Assembly: GCA_949743325.1 (NCBI GenBank)
Contig: CATJTQ010000082.1
Coordinates: forward strand, 1 to 64,000
Direction of reading: 5' to 3'
DNA: 64,000 nucleotides
From: an uncultured Lachnospiraceae bacterium
GTDB lineage: Bacteria > Bacillota > Clostridia > Lachnospirales > Lachnospiraceae
The notes under the pieces were generated by a model. The model did no database searches. It worked only from the letters and a program-made list of their open reading frames with translations, and was not told the DNA's origin. The position numbers were made by a program, and so were the translations under genes. This document shows, piece by piece, positions 37,141 through 46,897 of the stretch. Numbering within the stretch: position 1 is the stretch's first letter; each line of letters begins with the position of its first letter.

Positions 37141-38493
37141 ATGAAACTTAAAGAGAAAATTGTGTTAGTAGTGGGGACTGGAATAAGTGGTATTGCGTCA
37201 GCGAAACTGCTAAAAAAAGACAACCATGTTATATTGTATGACAGTAATGATAAAACAGATAAATTGGGTGTAAAAAATCGTTTAGGTAATTGTGAGAATA
37301 TTGAAATAGTGACAGGAGAACTTTCAGCTGATGTTCTCTCGAAAATATCTGTTGCAGTTTTAAGTCCGGGTGTGCCGATAGATTCACCTCTTGTTATTTC
37401 TTTAAAGGAAAATAAAATTCCTGTAATTGGAGAGATAGAGTTAGCATATCTTTTAGGTAGAGGAACTGTTATAGGAATTACCGGAACAAACGGAAAGACA
37501 ACTACAACCGCACTTACTGGAGCTATTATGAAAGCTTATTTTGATAGTTCATTTATAGTGGGAAATATTGGGATTCCGTACACTCAAGTTGTAGATGATT
37601 TAGAGGAAGACTCTGTGATAACCGCTGAGATTAGCAGCTTTCAATTAGAGACCACAGATGAATTTCATCCGAAAGTGACAGCGATTTTAAATATTACTCC
37701 AGACCATTTGAACAGACATCACACAATGGATAATTATATTGCAGCAAAGGCTGATATTACTAAGAGACAGACGACAGACGAATATTGTGTGCTTAATTAC
37801 GACAATGAAATAACAAGGAAATTAGGCTCTGATATCCCGGCTGTTCCTTTTTATTTCAGCACTAAAGCTGAATTGGACTTTGGGGTATATTATAAAGACG
37901 GAGTTATCTTTTATGTAAAGGACGGCGTGAAAGAGAAAATATGCGAAACAGATAAGCTTAAACTTCCGGGAATACATAATGTGGAAAATGTTATGGCTGC
38001 CGTTGCTATTGCAATTGTTATGGAAGTACCGATATCTGTCATAAGGGATGTTATAACTTCATTTAAAGCTGTTGAGCACAGAATAGAGTTTGTAAGGGAT
38101 GTAAATGGTGTTGAATATTATAATGATTCTAAGGGAACTAACACAGATGCCGCAATTAAGGGAATAGAAGCTATGAGTCGTCCAACCGTACTGCTTGCAG
38201 GCGGGTATGATAAAGATTCAGAGTATGATGATTGGATAAAAGCATGTGTGCCAAAAGTAAAATGTCTTGTTCTAATTGGTCAGACAAAAGAAAAAATTAA
38301 GGCGACAGCAGAGAAGTATGGAATTTCACCAGTGATTCTTGCAGAGACATTTGAGGAGGCGATAAAGCTCTGTGTTGAAAATGCACAAAAGGGAGATGCA
38401 GTACTGATGTCTCCAGCTTGTGCAAGTTGGGATATGTTCAAAAATTATGAGCAAAGAGGCGAAATGTTTAAAAATTATGTGAACAGTATTTAA
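37141..38493 (+). CDS. murD: UDP-N-acetylmuramoylalanine--D-glutamate ligase
   Basis: A 450-residue Mur ligase that adds D-Glu to UDP-MurNAc-L-Ala. N-terminal Rossmann-like domain (VVGTGISGIASAK), ATP site GITGTNGKTTTTAL near 110-123, Mg-binding AEISSFQLE, LNITPDHLNRH, and the C-terminal domain with NDSKGTN and LAGGYDK. The start at 37141 follows GAGGAG; an upstream TTG is discounted. Confidence 0.95.
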   Translation: MKLKEKIVLVVGTGISGIASAKLLKKDNHVILYDSNDKTDKLGVKNRLGNCENIEIVTGELSADVLSKISVAVLSPGVPIDSPLVISLKENKIPVIGEIELAYLLGRGTVIGITGTNGKTTTTALTGAIMKAYFDSSFIVGNIGIPYTQVVDDLEEDSVITAEISSFQLETTDEFHPKVTAILNITPDHLNRHHTMDNYIAAKADITKRQTTDEYCVLNYDNEITRKLGSDIPAVPFYFSTKAELDFGVYYKDGVIFYVKDGVKEKICETDKLKLPGIHNVENVMAAVAIAIVMEVPISVIRDVITSFKAVEHRIEFVRDVNGVEYYNDSKGTNTDAAIKGIEAMSRPTVLLAGGYDKDSEYDDWIKACVPKVKCLVLIGQTKEKIKATAEKYGISPVILAETFEEAIKLCVENAQKGDAVLMSPACASWDMFKNYEQRGEMFKNYVNSI

Positions 38494-38541
38494 TAGTTTA
38501 AGAAAGAAAATTACCTAATAATTAAAATAAGGAGTAGGACA

Positions 38542-39654
38542 ATGCTTTTTAAATCATCAAAAAAGCAGACTACTTACCGAAAAAATCAATTAGATTACAT
38601 AATGTTTGTTCTAGTGCTGTTATGTGTAATATTAGGTTTAATAATGCTTTACAGCACAAGTGCATACAACGGAAGGGTAAAATTTTCAGATTCTGCGTAT
38701 TACCTGAAAAAACAGTTTTTTGCAACATCAATAGGGCTGCTTTTTATGTATCTTGTGTCAGAATGTGATTATCATTTTTGGGAAAAATTTGCATTTCCAG
38801 CATATGTGTTATCACTTATATTGTCTGCGCTTGTATTGGCGGTGGGAAGTTCGTTTAACGGTTCAAAACGATGGCTTTCAATTGCAGGTCTTTCATTTCA
38901 GCCCGCGGAGTTTGCAAAGGTAGCAGTAATTTTGTTTTTGGCATGGTATATCAGTCACGCCAAGAAAAAGATAGTAGGTATTTTTTCTATGCTCAAAGTA
39001 ATGCTTATGGTAATGCCTATTGTGGCTCTTGTAGGCACAAACAATTTGAGCACGGCCATAATAATACTTGGAATTGCTGTGGTGATGGTTTTTGTAGCGA
39101 GCCCCGGGTATAAACAGTTTATAATAATAGGGCTTGTAGGAGTTGTATTTGTTGCAATATTTTTAAGCGTTGAGCAATACCGCTTGGAGAGACTAATGAT
39201 TTGGAGAAATCCTGAAAAATACGAAAAAGGATATCAGACACTTCAGGGACTATTTGCTATTGGTTCAGGCGGACTGTTTGGAACAGGATTTGGAGAGAGT
39301 ATGCAGAAACTGGGTTTTGTACCAGAAGCTCAGAATGATATGATATTTTCAATAATATGTGAAGAATTGGGACTTTTTGGCGCTGTAATAATAATAATAA
39401 TATTCTTTTTATTACTTTACAGATTCCTGCTTACTGCCCATTATGCAAAAGATTTATTTGGGAATCTTATTGCGAGCGGAATTTTGGCTCATATGGGTGT
39501 TCAGGTAATATTAAATATTGCCGTAGTTACCAACACTATTCCAAATACCGGGATTACTCTGCCTTTTATCAGTTACGGAGGAACTTCTGTAATGTTTCTT
39601 CTTGCAGAAATGGGTCTGGCTTTAAGTGTATCAAGAAGTAGACATATGCAGTAG
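38542..39654 (+). CDS. ftsW: SEDS family glycosyltransferase FtsW/SpoVE
   Basis: A 370-residue integral membrane protein with about ten helices and the SEDS markers: GSKRWLSIAGLSFQPAEFAKVAVI, the loop WRNPEKYEKGYQTLQGLFAIGSGGLFG, EAQNDMIFSIICEELG, and NTGITLPFISYGGTS. SEDS proteins polymerise lipid II into glycan strands with a class B PBP partner. With two class B PBPs upstream, it could serve septation (FtsW) or the cortex (SpoVE); only one SEDS gene lies here. Confidence 0.92.
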   Translation: MLFKSSKKQTTYRKNQLDYIMFVLVLLCVILGLIMLYSTSAYNGRVKFSDSAYYLKKQFFATSIGLLFMYLVSECDYHFWEKFAFPAYVLSLILSALVLAVGSSFNGSKRWLSIAGLSFQPAEFAKVAVILFLAWYISHAKKKIVGIFSMLKVMLMVMPIVALVGTNNLSTAIIILGIAVVMVFVASPGYKQFIIIGLVGVVFVAIFLSVEQYRLERLMIWRNPEKYEKGYQTLQGLFAIGSGGLFGTGFGESMQKLGFVPEAQNDMIFSIICEELGLFGAVIIIIIFFLLLYRFLLTAHYAKDLFGNLIASGILAHMGVQVILNIAVVTNTIPNTGITLPFISYGGTSVMFLLAEMGLALSVSRSRHMQ

Positions 39655-39721
39655 CAAATTCAATCACTTTTTTGAATTTTCTGCATATTTTAATAAGGAT
39701 AACAAATAAGGGAGAGCTGTT

Positions 39722-41077
39722 TTGGAGATAATTGAAATATTTGGTGGACGCCCTTTAAATGGCAATGTCACTGTACAGGGGTCAAAAAATGCTGTTCTTC
39801 CAATGATAGCAGCCAGTATTTTGACTGATGAGAAAGTAGTGCTTAAGAATTGTCCTCATATTGATGACGTGTATACAATGTTAAATTTAATTGAGGAACT
39901 CGGCTGCCGTGTGAATTTTGAAAATCATGTTATAGAAATTGACGCAGGAAGTATTGTATGCAGTGAGATAAAACAGGAGATAGCAAAAAAAGTACGTTCT
40001 TCGATAACGTTTCTTGGAAGTTTGCTTGGTCGCTGCAAAAAGGCAAAACTGCCTTTCCCCGGAGGATGTACAATTGGAGCAAGACCTATAAATCTGCATA
40101 TTGAAATGCTGGAAAAAATGGGTGTTGTATTTACAGAGAGAGATGATGTTTTGATTGCCTCTTCTAAAGAGATTAAAGGTACAAATTTAAAGTTTTACAA
40201 AAAAAGTGTAGGTGCAGCACAAAATTGTATTATGGCAGCAGTTCTGGCAAATGGAATTACAAGAATTAAAGGAATTGCTGTTGAGCCGGAAGTTATGGAA
40301 CTCTGTTCATTTCTTAGAAAAATGGGAGCGGTCATACTTCGTACAGATTATGATGAAATAATGATAAAAGGTGTTGATAAACTTCATGGGGTTACATATG
40401 ATGTACCTTCGGACAGAATTGTTGCAGGAACATATATGCTGGCGGCGGCCGCTACAAGAGGAGAAGTTTTTTTGAAAAAAGCACCTGCAAGTCATCTGCA
40501 CAGTGTAATTTATACATTGAAGCAGGTAAATGCAAAAATAGAGTGTTTGAATAACGGAATATTTATTGATGGAAAAAATGCATCAAAAGGTATTCCATAT
40601 ATTGCAACAGATAATTATCCTGGATTTCCTACAGATTTGCAGTCGCAGCTTGTATCTCTTTTAACAGTAGCTGACAGTAAGAGCATAATAGAGGAAAAAA
40701 TTTTTGAAGCAAGATTTAAGGTTGCTGATCAATTAAATAAAATGAATGCTAACATATATAAAGGTTCAAGTAAACTTGTTGTAAATCCGGTTAAGAAACT
40801 TTGTGGAACACGTGTAGTTGCGGAGGAACTTAGAGGAGGAGCCGCCCTTGTGATAGCAGGTCTTATGGCCGAAGGCAGGACGACGATAGATGGATGTAAG
40901 TATATAAGACGCGGTTATGAAGATATAGTAAACGATTTTAAGGCAATGGGAGCCGATATAAGAACAATAGGAGAACACAATGGCAGTAATAAACATGAAA
41001 AAGCGAAAATGGAAAACGAGACAGGAGAGAAAGAGAAGAAAAATAAAGATTGTTATGAGTCTGTTTGCTGTATTTAG
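39722..41077 (+). CDS. murA: UDP-N-acetylglucosamine 1-carboxyvinyltransferase
   Basis: A 451-residue EPSP-synthase-fold enzyme that transfers enolpyruvate to UDP-GlcNAc, the first committed step of peptidoglycan synthesis. Lys22-Asn23 (GSKNAVLP) and the active-site Cys in LPFPGGCTIGARPI, the fosfomycin target, are present. The start is TTG at 39722 after GGGAGAG. The last 30 or so residues, Lys/Glu-rich, extend beyond the usual end and lie in the 98-bp overlap with ftsQ, so they may be a non-essential tail. murB, usual at this place in Bacillus, is absent. Confidence 0.92.
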   Translation: MEIIEIFGGRPLNGNVTVQGSKNAVLPMIAASILTDEKVVLKNCPHIDDVYTMLNLIEELGCRVNFENHVIEIDAGSIVCSEIKQEIAKKVRSSITFLGSLLGRCKKAKLPFPGGCTIGARPINLHIEMLEKMGVVFTERDDVLIASSKEIKGTNLKFYKKSVGAAQNCIMAAVLANGITRIKGIAVEPEVMELCSFLRKMGAVILRTDYDEIMIKGVDKLHGVTYDVPSDRIVAGTYMLAAAATRGEVFLKKAPASHLHSVIYTLKQVNAKIECLNNGIFIDGKNASKGIPYIATDNYPGFPTDLQSQLVSLLTVADSKSIIEEKIFEARFKVADQLNKMNANIYKGSSKLVVNPVKKLCGTRVVAEELRGGAALVIAGLMAEGRTTIDGCKYIRRGYEDIVNDFKAMGADIRTIGEHNGSNKHEKAKMENETGEKEKKNKDCYESVCCI

Positions 41078-41738
41078 CGTTGTTTTTGCTGTCTTTTTTA
41101 TGGCAAACAGAGTTACAGCTGTTGAGATAGAAGGAAATGAATATTATACTGATGATGAGATAAAAAGGCTGATTATGAATAGTACTTTGGAAAATAATGC
41201 GTGGTATTTGTACTGGAAGTATAAGTATACTTCCACAGATGAAATTCCTTTTATCGATACAGTTGAAATAAATGTATTAAGTACAGGTAAGATTAAAATT
41301 ACTGTGTATGAAAAGGGTATTATCGGTATGGTTGAGTATCTGGATAATTATATGTATTTTGACAAAAACGGTATAGTTGTAGAAAGTTCTAAAAAGAAGA
41401 TAAATGATATCCCTGAGATTACTGGACTTAATTTTAATAATTTAGCGCTTAATGAGCAGCTTCCGGTAAAAGATACCGATGTATTTGATTCTATTTTGGC
41501 ATTGACACAGATGTTAAAGAAAAATGATATACGTCCTGATAAAATCAATTATAATAAATCGTTGGAGATTGCTCTTACATTTGGTGACGCCAAAGTTTTG
41601 CTTGGAACTGACGATAGTATTGCGGAAAAAGTTATGAGGTTAAAGTATTTGATGGAAGATTTATTTGGAAGAAAAGGTGTTCTGCATATGGAAAACTTTA
41701 ATGAAGACACTAAGAATATCACATTCGAAAATATGTAG
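40980..41738 (+). CDS. ftsQ: Cell division protein FtsQ/DivIB
   Basis: A 252-residue bitopic protein with a very basic cytosolic start (KKRKWKTRQERKRRKIKI), one membrane helix (about 25-45) and a POTRA domain (VTAVEIEGNEYYTDDEIKRLI) followed by the beta domain. It bridges FtsL and DivIC at the septum. AGGAG seven bases before 40980 sets the start inside murA, giving a 98-bp out-of-frame overlap. Ends 197 bp before ftsZ. Confidence 0.88.
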   Translation: MAVINMKKRKWKTRQERKRRKIKIVMSLFAVFSVVFAVFFMANRVTAVEIEGNEYYTDDEIKRLIMNSTLENNAWYLYWKYKYTSTDEIPFIDTVEINVLSTGKIKITVYEKGIIGMVEYLDNYMYFDKNGIVVESSKKKINDIPEITGLNFNNLALNEQLPVKDTDVFDSILALTQMLKKNDIRPDKINYNKSLEIALTFGDAKVLLGTDDSIAEKVMRLKYLMEDLFGRKGVLHMENFNEDTKNITFENM

Positions 41739-41935
41739 AAATTACCAAAAAAAAAGGGAATTCTTTGAAAAAATGGTATTGATTTATTTGTAAAAAAATA
41801 TTATTATATAAAAGAAAGTCTATTATGAGCAGAATATTTTAGATTAAATTTTAATGATTCAACCTGATTTATAGTTTTTTTAATAGAGCACTTTTAAATA
41901 GAACACTTTTTGATAAGTGAATAGGAGGATATACA

Positions 41936-43234
41936 GTGATTGAATTGACACCAAATGGAATGGAAGGAAATGCAAAAATTATAGTCATTGGAGTTGGCGG
42001 GGGCGGAAACAATGCTGTAAACCGTATGATTGATGAGAATATTACGGGAGTTGAATTTATAGCGGCTAATACTGATAAGCAGGCACTTGACTTAAGTAAT
42101 GCTCCTGTCCGTATCCAGCTTGGGGAGAAACTTACTAAAGGGCTCGGTGCAGGTGCAAGACCTGAGATTGGCGCAGGTGCAGCCGAGGAGAGCGCAGAAG
42201 AATTGTCGCAGGCAATAGATGGTGCAGATATGGTATTTGTTACTTGCGGAATGGGTGGTGGAACCGGAACTGGCGCGGCTCCTGTTGTTGCCAGAATTGC
42301 AAAAGATAAGGGGATATTAACTGTAGGTGTAGTTACAAAGCCTTTTACATTTGAGGGCGGCATGAGAATGAAAAATGCCATGGCAGGAATTGAACGTCTT
42401 AAAGAGAATGTAGATACTTTGATTGTAATTCCAAATGAAAAGCTTCGTCAAATACTTGACAGAAGGACAACCATGCAGGATGCGCTCAAGAAAGCAGATG
42501 AAGTGCTGCAGCAAGGTGTTCAGGGTATAACTGATCTTATTAATCTTCCAGCGCTGATAAGTCTTGATTTTGCAGATGTACAGACGGTTATGCGTGATAA
42601 GGGTCTGGCACATATAGGAATCGGTGAAGGACATGGTGATAATGCTGCGTTAGAGGCAGCACAGATGGCTATTGAAAGTCCATTGCTGGAGACAGATATC
42701 AGAGGCGCTAGTGATATTATATTTAATATGTGCGGTAATATAAAGATGGGTGACACTGATGATGCTACAGATTTCATGAGGGAAAAGCTCGGTGATATTG
42801 AGGGTGAAGATGTTAATATTATTTTTGGTGCAATTCCAGACGAGAGTATGGGAGATACAATTACGATTACTGTAATTGCAACAGGGCTTAATGTTGAAGA
42901 TGAATATATGGACATGCAGTCTCCTGCAGGCCGTATAACCACACCTACTAAGCCTTTGGGGGTGCAGACTCAGCAAAATATTAGAAACTCATCTCCTACA
43001 CCAAATAATTCATATGGAAGTACAAGACCTTCATCATACACAAGTAACAGCACAATGAAAGCAACATCAACATATCAGCCAAGATTCTACCAGAGACGAG
43101 AAGAGAATTCTTCCTCACAGTCTGCTGCTGCTTCTCAGCCAGATATAAAGAGAGTTGGTTCAGATACTAGAAAACAGCAGGATAATTTGGAACTTAAAAT
43201 GCCTACTTTTCTTCAAGGTTATAACAAGAAATAA
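41936..43234 (+). CDS. ftsZ: Cell division GTPase FtsZ
   Basis: A 432-residue tubulin homologue that forms the Z ring. GTP-binding GGGTGTG at 107-113, the T7 loop [13 protein letters not shown], and a long flexible linker (about 330-420, rich in Ser, Thr, Asn, Gln) leading to a C-terminal peptide ([13 protein letters not shown]). The start is GTG at 41936 after AGGAGG. ftsA is absent upstream; many clostridia anchor FtsZ by SepF instead. A strong terminator follows. Confidence 0.96.
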   Translation: MIELTPNGMEGNAKIIVIGVGGGGNNAVNRMIDENITGVEFIAANTDKQALDLSNAPVRIQLGEKLTKGLGAGARPEIGAGAAEESAEELSQAIDGADMVFVTCGMGGGTGTGAAPVVARIAKDKGILTVGVVTKPFTFEGGMRMKNAMAGIERLKENVDTLIVIPNEKLRQILDRRTTMQDALKKADEVLQQGVQGITDLINLPALISLDFADVQTVMRDKGLAHIGIGEGHGDNAALEAAQMAIESPLLETDIRGASDIIFNMCGNIKMGDTDDATDFMREKLGDIEGEDVNIIFGAIPDESMGDTITITVIATGLNVEDEYMDMQSPAGRITTPTKPLGVQTQQNIRNSSPTPNNSYGSTRPSSYTSNSTMKATSTYQPRFYQRREENSSSQSAAASQPDIKRVGSDTRKQQDNLELKMPTFLQGYNKK

Positions 43235-43296
43235 TTATAGTTTTAACAGTAAATTACATAGTAGAAACTTTTGGAAAATTTAATATGCAAAAAAAA

Positions 43297-43344
43297 TAAA
43301 AGAAGATGACTGCATTTGACACAATTTGCAGTCATCTTCTTTTA
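43297..43344 (+). terminator. Terminator after ftsZ
   Basis: AAAAGAAGATGACTGCA (43298-43314) pairs perfectly with its inverse at 43327-43343. The stem base supplies the T run (CTTCTTTTA). It ends the dcw cluster and isolates spoIIGA-sigE. Confidence 0.85.
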
Positions 43345-43372
43345 TACTGTAATTCAGGACAGGAGGTGCTAA

Positions 43373-44251
43373 GTGTATTATGAACTTTACATAGATATTT
43401 TTTTATGTGTTAATATTTTTCTTGATTTTATAATATTGTCTGCTCTTAAAAAGATTTTAAAACTTGAGGGAGGACTTTTAAGAAGAATTGCAGCTTCTGT
43501 TTTAGGTTCTCTACTGCTCTGTGTCTATTTGCTTACTGATCTTAGGTTTTTAAAATTTGGATATATATTTACTTATATTATAATTTGCGGATGTATGATA
43601 CTGATTGCTTTTAAAATAGTGTCTTTTTTTGCGCTTTTTAAGGCTTTAGTATATTTTTATGCTGTCAGTCTGTGTCTTAATGGCATATTTAATCAGCTTG
43701 TTTGTAGAATTAGCAGCTTTCGGCAAATATTGTTGTGGGCAGTTGTTATATATATAATATTTTGCATATTAAGAAGAATAATAATGACTAGGAAGAGGAA
43801 TCAAAAGACAATTTGTGAGATAAAGATTTATATTGATAAGAAGGAAATTGCTACTACTGGTTTGTGGGATACGGGCAATTGTCTTATATCTCCTTATCAC
43901 AACAGAGGGGTATCTATTGTTGAGTATGATATATGTGAGCCATATATTAACAAAGCGTTAAAATATAAACTGGCGGTATATCTTAATTTAAATTTGCCGC
44001 ATACAGATGATATTTATAATGAGGAAACAAAAAGCGAGTTACTGTATGAAAAAAATAGCGGTAATGTATTCGCAGTACCTTATAAGACAATTAGCAGTTC
44101 AAATGCTGTTTTACCTGTAATACAGGTTGAGAAAATAACAATAAAAAAGGAGGGAGAAATTTTAGAGTATCCTGAAGCTTTGCTGGGAATTATATGTGGA
44201 AATTTATCACAAAATGGAGATTACCATACAATTTTAACAACAAAAAACTAA
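43373..44251 (+). CDS. spoIIGA: SpoIIGA, pro-SigE processing protease
   Basis: A 292-residue membrane aspartic protease. The first half has about five hydrophobic helices; the second is a pepsin-like domain with catalytic Asp166 in GLWDTGNCL. It dimerises at the sporulation septum and cuts pro-SigE in the mother cell when signalled by SpoIIR from the forespore. The GTG at 43373 follows AGGAGGTG. Sits directly before sigE as in Bacillus. Confidence 0.93.
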   Translation: MYYELYIDIFLCVNIFLDFIILSALKKILKLEGGLLRRIAASVLGSLLLCVYLLTDLRFLKFGYIFTYIIICGCMILIAFKIVSFFALFKALVYFYAVSLCLNGIFNQLVCRISSFRQILLWAVVIYIIFCILRRIIMTRKRNQKTICEIKIYIDKKEIATTGLWDTGNCLISPYHNRGVSIVEYDICEPYINKALKYKLAVYLNLNLPHTDDIYNEETKSELLYEKNSGNVFAVPYKTISSSNAVLPVIQVEKITIKKEGEILEYPEALLGIICGNLSQNGDYHTILTTKN

Positions 44252-44276
44252 AATTATACCAAAGGAGGGGACATCT

Positions 44277-45020
44277 GTGTTATTTAAAGTATTTTTGTCG
44301 AACAGCAAATTTCAGTTTCGTATGTCGAACAGAATACAAAATGTAGTTCATATTAAAGAAGGAGAAGTTCATTATATTGGAGGCTCAGAAATACTGCCGC
44401 CGCCGCTTGAAGCGGAGGAAGAGGCAAAACTTTTAGAGGATTTAGATGGAGAATATGCAAATGAGGCAAGACAGGTTTTAATAGAGCACAATTTGAGATT
44501 AGTTGTATATATAGCTAAAAAGTTTGACAATACAGGGGTAGGGGTAGAAGATCTGATTTCGATAGGTACAATAGGATTGATAAAATCAATAAATACGTTT
44601 AATCTGGATAAGAAAATAAAGCTTGCAACATACGCTTCGAGATGTATAGAGAATGAGATATTGATGTATCTTAGAAGAAATAATAAGACACGGTTAGAAG
44701 TTTCGATTGATGAACCATTAAATGTTGACTGGGATGGAAATGAACTCTTGCTTTCAGATATTCTTGGAACAGAAGAGGATGTTATATATAAAGATTTAGA
44801 GACAGAAGTAGAGAAAAGACTTTTAAATGAGGCGATTGATAAACTTTCAGAGAGGGAACGAACTATAATTTATCTCAGATATGGACTTAACAGTCCAGGC
44901 GGCGAGGAACTGACACAGAAAGAGGTTGCTGATTTGTTGGGCATTTCACAATCATATATTTCAAGGTTAGAAAAGAAGATTATGAAGAGGTTAAAAAAAG
45001 AGATGGTTCGTTATGAGTAA
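44277..45020 (+). CDS. sigE: RNA polymerase sigma-E factor (pro-SigE)
   Basis: A 247-residue early mother-cell sigma factor. The first 30 or so residues are the pro-sequence removed by SpoIIGA, ending near HYIGGSE. Region 2 ([34 protein letters not shown], then [19 protein letters not shown]) and region 4 ([28 protein letters not shown]) are complete. The gene is intact, unlike sigG just downstream. A GTG start follows AAAGGAGGGG. Ends in a hairpin terminator. Confidence 0.96.
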   Translation: MLFKVFLSNSKFQFRMSNRIQNVVHIKEGEVHYIGGSEILPPPLEAEEEAKLLEDLDGEYANEARQVLIEHNLRLVVYIAKKFDNTGVGVEDLISIGTIGLIKSINTFNLDKKIKLATYASRCIENEILMYLRRNNKTRLEVSIDEPLNVDWDGNELLLSDILGTEEDVIYKDLETEVEKRLLNEAIDKLSERERTIIYLRYGLNSPGGEELTQKEVADLLGISQSYISRLEKKIMKRLKKEMVRYE

Positions 45021-45070
45021 TACATAGCGGCACTGTATGCGGTAAAATCCGTTTGCACATGTTTGCTTGG

Positions 45071-45096
45071 CGGCTGCCGTAAGGCAGCTGTTTTTA
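45071..45096 (+). terminator. Terminator between sigE and sigG
   Basis: CGGCTGCC (45071-45078), loop GTAA, GGCAGCTG (45083-45090), then TTTTT. It separates sigE transcription from that of sigG. Confidence 0.85.
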
Positions 45097-45130
45097 TAAA
45101 ATAATATTTTAATCATTGTATATTAAATAT

Positions 45131-45161
45131 GTATAAACCAAACTAATTATGCACAAAATTA
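45131..45161 (+). promoter_or_regulatory. Candidate SigF/SigG-type promoter of sigG
   Basis: GTATA (45131-45135), 16-bp spacer, CACAAAATTA (45152-45161). It matches the forespore consensus GYATA-16-GGnnAnAnTR except for the GG. It is in the right place, about 50 bases before the sigG ATG, and would give forespore-specific transcription. Confidence 0.45.
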
Positions 45162-45212
45162 TAGAGTGGATAAGTGTCTGTGAAAAAGCACGAAGAAAAG
45201 GAGGCTGTTGTG

Positions 45213-45512
45213 ATGGCGTTGGGAAAGGTTGAAATATGTGGGGTAAACACTGCAAAGTTACCACTTTTAAAAAATGAGGATAAGGAGGCATTGTTTAAGC
45301 GGATAAAGCAGGGTGATAAGGAGGCAAGAGAGACTTATATTAAAGGTAATCTGCGACTTGTTTTAAGCGTTATAAAAAGATTTTCATCATCAGGTGAAAA
45401 TGTTGATGATTTGTTTCAGATTGGATGTATAGGTCTTATTAAAGCAATTGATAATTTTGATGATACATTGAACGTTAAATTTTCAACTTATGCTGTGCCA
45501 ATGAATATATGA
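45213..45512 (+). CDS. sigG: Sigma-G, N-terminal segment of the interrupted gene
   Basis: The first 97 codons of the late forespore sigma factor, followed by two element-derived codons (Asn, Ile) and a stop. It carries KVEICGVNTAKLPLL, region 2.1-2.2 (NLRLVLSVIKRFSSSGENVDDLFQIGCIGLIKAI in full) and stops inside region 2.3 after FSTYAVPM. The ATG at 45213 follows AAGGAGG; the frame is open further upstream but homologues start here. Alone it lacks the -10 and -35 recognition regions and should be inactive as a sigma factor. It joins in frame to 48018-48503 when the element is removed. Confidence 0.95.
   Translation: MALGKVEICGVNTAKLPLLKNEDKEALFKRIKQGDKEARETYIKGNLRLVLSVIKRFSSSGENVDDLFQIGCIGLIKAIDNFDDTLNVKFSTYAVPMNI
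45498..45504 (+). repeat. Left core repeat (attL) of the sigG element
   Basis: CCAATGA, a direct repeat of 48012-48018. It falls on the Pro-Met codons of the YAVPMII motif. After it the sequence leaves SigG homology. Confidence 0.9.
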
Positions 45513-45520
45513 TGTCGAAA

Positions 45521-46897
45521 TTAAAAGTGATAGTAAATGCTAATATTATTATCAGTTATAATTATCTCTTTAATAAGTGATTTAATTATCTTTCTCTTTT
45601 CATCAAAGCTTAGAATGTCCCACACTTCTTCCAAATTATTTACCTCGTTAAGTATTTCTCTGCGGCTGTTAGAAATTATATTTTTTTGGTTTTCATCTTC
45701 AAGCTGTTTTTTTAATTTTTTATATTTATTTCTAAATTCGTCTATTGTGCTTCTTAATGTATCGTCGTCGGATTTTGCATACAGCTCATACAAGCGTTTA
45801 AGCTGTTTTTCTGCGGAAGCTATTTGTTCCTTAAGGTTTTCTGTAATATCTTTTTTGGCTGATAATTTTGATTTTTTATGCGCTGCGATTGTGTATGAAA
45901 AAAGGTCATTAAGTACTGCCTGTTCAACCTCTTCCTGCCATAATTTAATTTGAGGACAATTTTTATCTTTTATTAAATATTTTTTGCTGGTTTGTTGTGA
46001 ATAACAGCTTATTTTTTTTCTGCCGGTGCTTCCCCAGCTCTGATAGTGCATTTTTGCACCGCAATGGCCGCATAATAGTATACCTGATAAAAGTGAACTT
46101 GAGGAGTAGTTTTTGTTTTCAGCACGTTTCTGCATACACAGCATTGCCTTGTCATAAGTCTCGCGGTCGATAATCGGCTGATGCCTTCCTTTATATTCTT
46201 TTCCATTGTAAGTTATTATTCCGAGATTGCTTTTTCGCGACAGAATCTGCATAACAAGCCTGTCATATTTAAGATCAAACATATCTGCTATTGTCTGCGC
46301 AGATTTTCCATCTATATACAGATTGTAAATCTGTCTTACAGTCTCGGCGTCTTCATTGGGAACTAAAATCCCTTTTTCTTTATCATAATTATACCCAAAA
46401 GGGATTCTGCCGCCTCCCATCCAGTATCCTTCTTTTACCCTCTCAAGCATTCCCATTCTGGTTCTCTCTTTGATGTTTTCGCGTTCCAGCTGTGCAAAAG
46501 CTGATAGAATTCCTAACATCAGCCTGCCAAGAGGTGTTGACGTATCCATAGTTTCATTGATGGATATAAAATCTACGCCGTTGGGATTCAATATATCTTC
46601 AATTAGGTATAAAGTATCCTTTTGGGATCGAGACAGACGGTCAAGTTTATAAACAATACATTTTTTTATTTTTCTGTTTTGTGCATCCTTTATAAGGCGT
46701 TTTATTTCAGGACGATCCAGGCTGCTTCCAGAGAAGCCGCCGTCTATATAAAATTCGTAATCTTTATATCCCCTTGCTTTACAATAACCGATCAGTGCTT
46801 CCTTCTGCGCGTCAATTGAATATCCTTCTTCGCGCTGTGCATCTGTGGACACTCTGACATATAGAGCAGCTTTTTCAATGAACTCATTCATAATCAT
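45521..46897 (-). CDS. Large serine recombinase (site-specific integrase/excisionase)
   Basis: A 458-residue recombinase. The resolvase domain (about 9-150) has nucleophile Ser17 in YVRVSTD and the arginines of YKLDRLSRSQKD; the recombinase domain follows (GRIPFGYNYD..., about 165-260). A zinc ribbon (CGHCGAKMHYQ, with later Cys residues) and a coiled coil (about 335-420) complete it. This is the SpoIVCA/phiC31-type architecture. Excision by such enzymes usually needs a directionality factor. It begins with an ATGA overlap with the 63-aa gene and ends next to the left att site. It most likely cuts at CCAATGA. Confidence 0.93.
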   Translation of the reverse strand: MIMNEFIEKAALYVRVSTDAQREEGYSIDAQKEALIGYCKARGYKDYEFYIDGGFSGSSLDRPEIKRLIKDAQNRKIKKCIVYKLDRLSRSQKDTLYLIEDILNPNGVDFISINETMDTSTPLGRLMLGILSAFAQLERENIKERTRMGMLERVKEGYWMGGGRIPFGYNYDKEKGILVPNEDAETVRQIYNLYIDGKSAQTIADMFDLKYDRLVMQILSRKSNLGIITYNGKEYKGRHQPIIDRETYDKAMLCMQKRAENKNYSSSSLLSGILLCGHCGAKMHYQSWGSTGRKKISCYSQQTSKKYLIKDKNCPQIKLWQEEVEQAVLNDLFSYTIAAHKKSKLSAKKDITENLKEQIASAEKQLKRLYELYAKSDDDTLRSTIDEFRNKYKKLKKQLEDENQKNIISNSRREILNEVNNLEEVWDILSFDEKRKIIKSLIKEIIITDNNISIYYHF

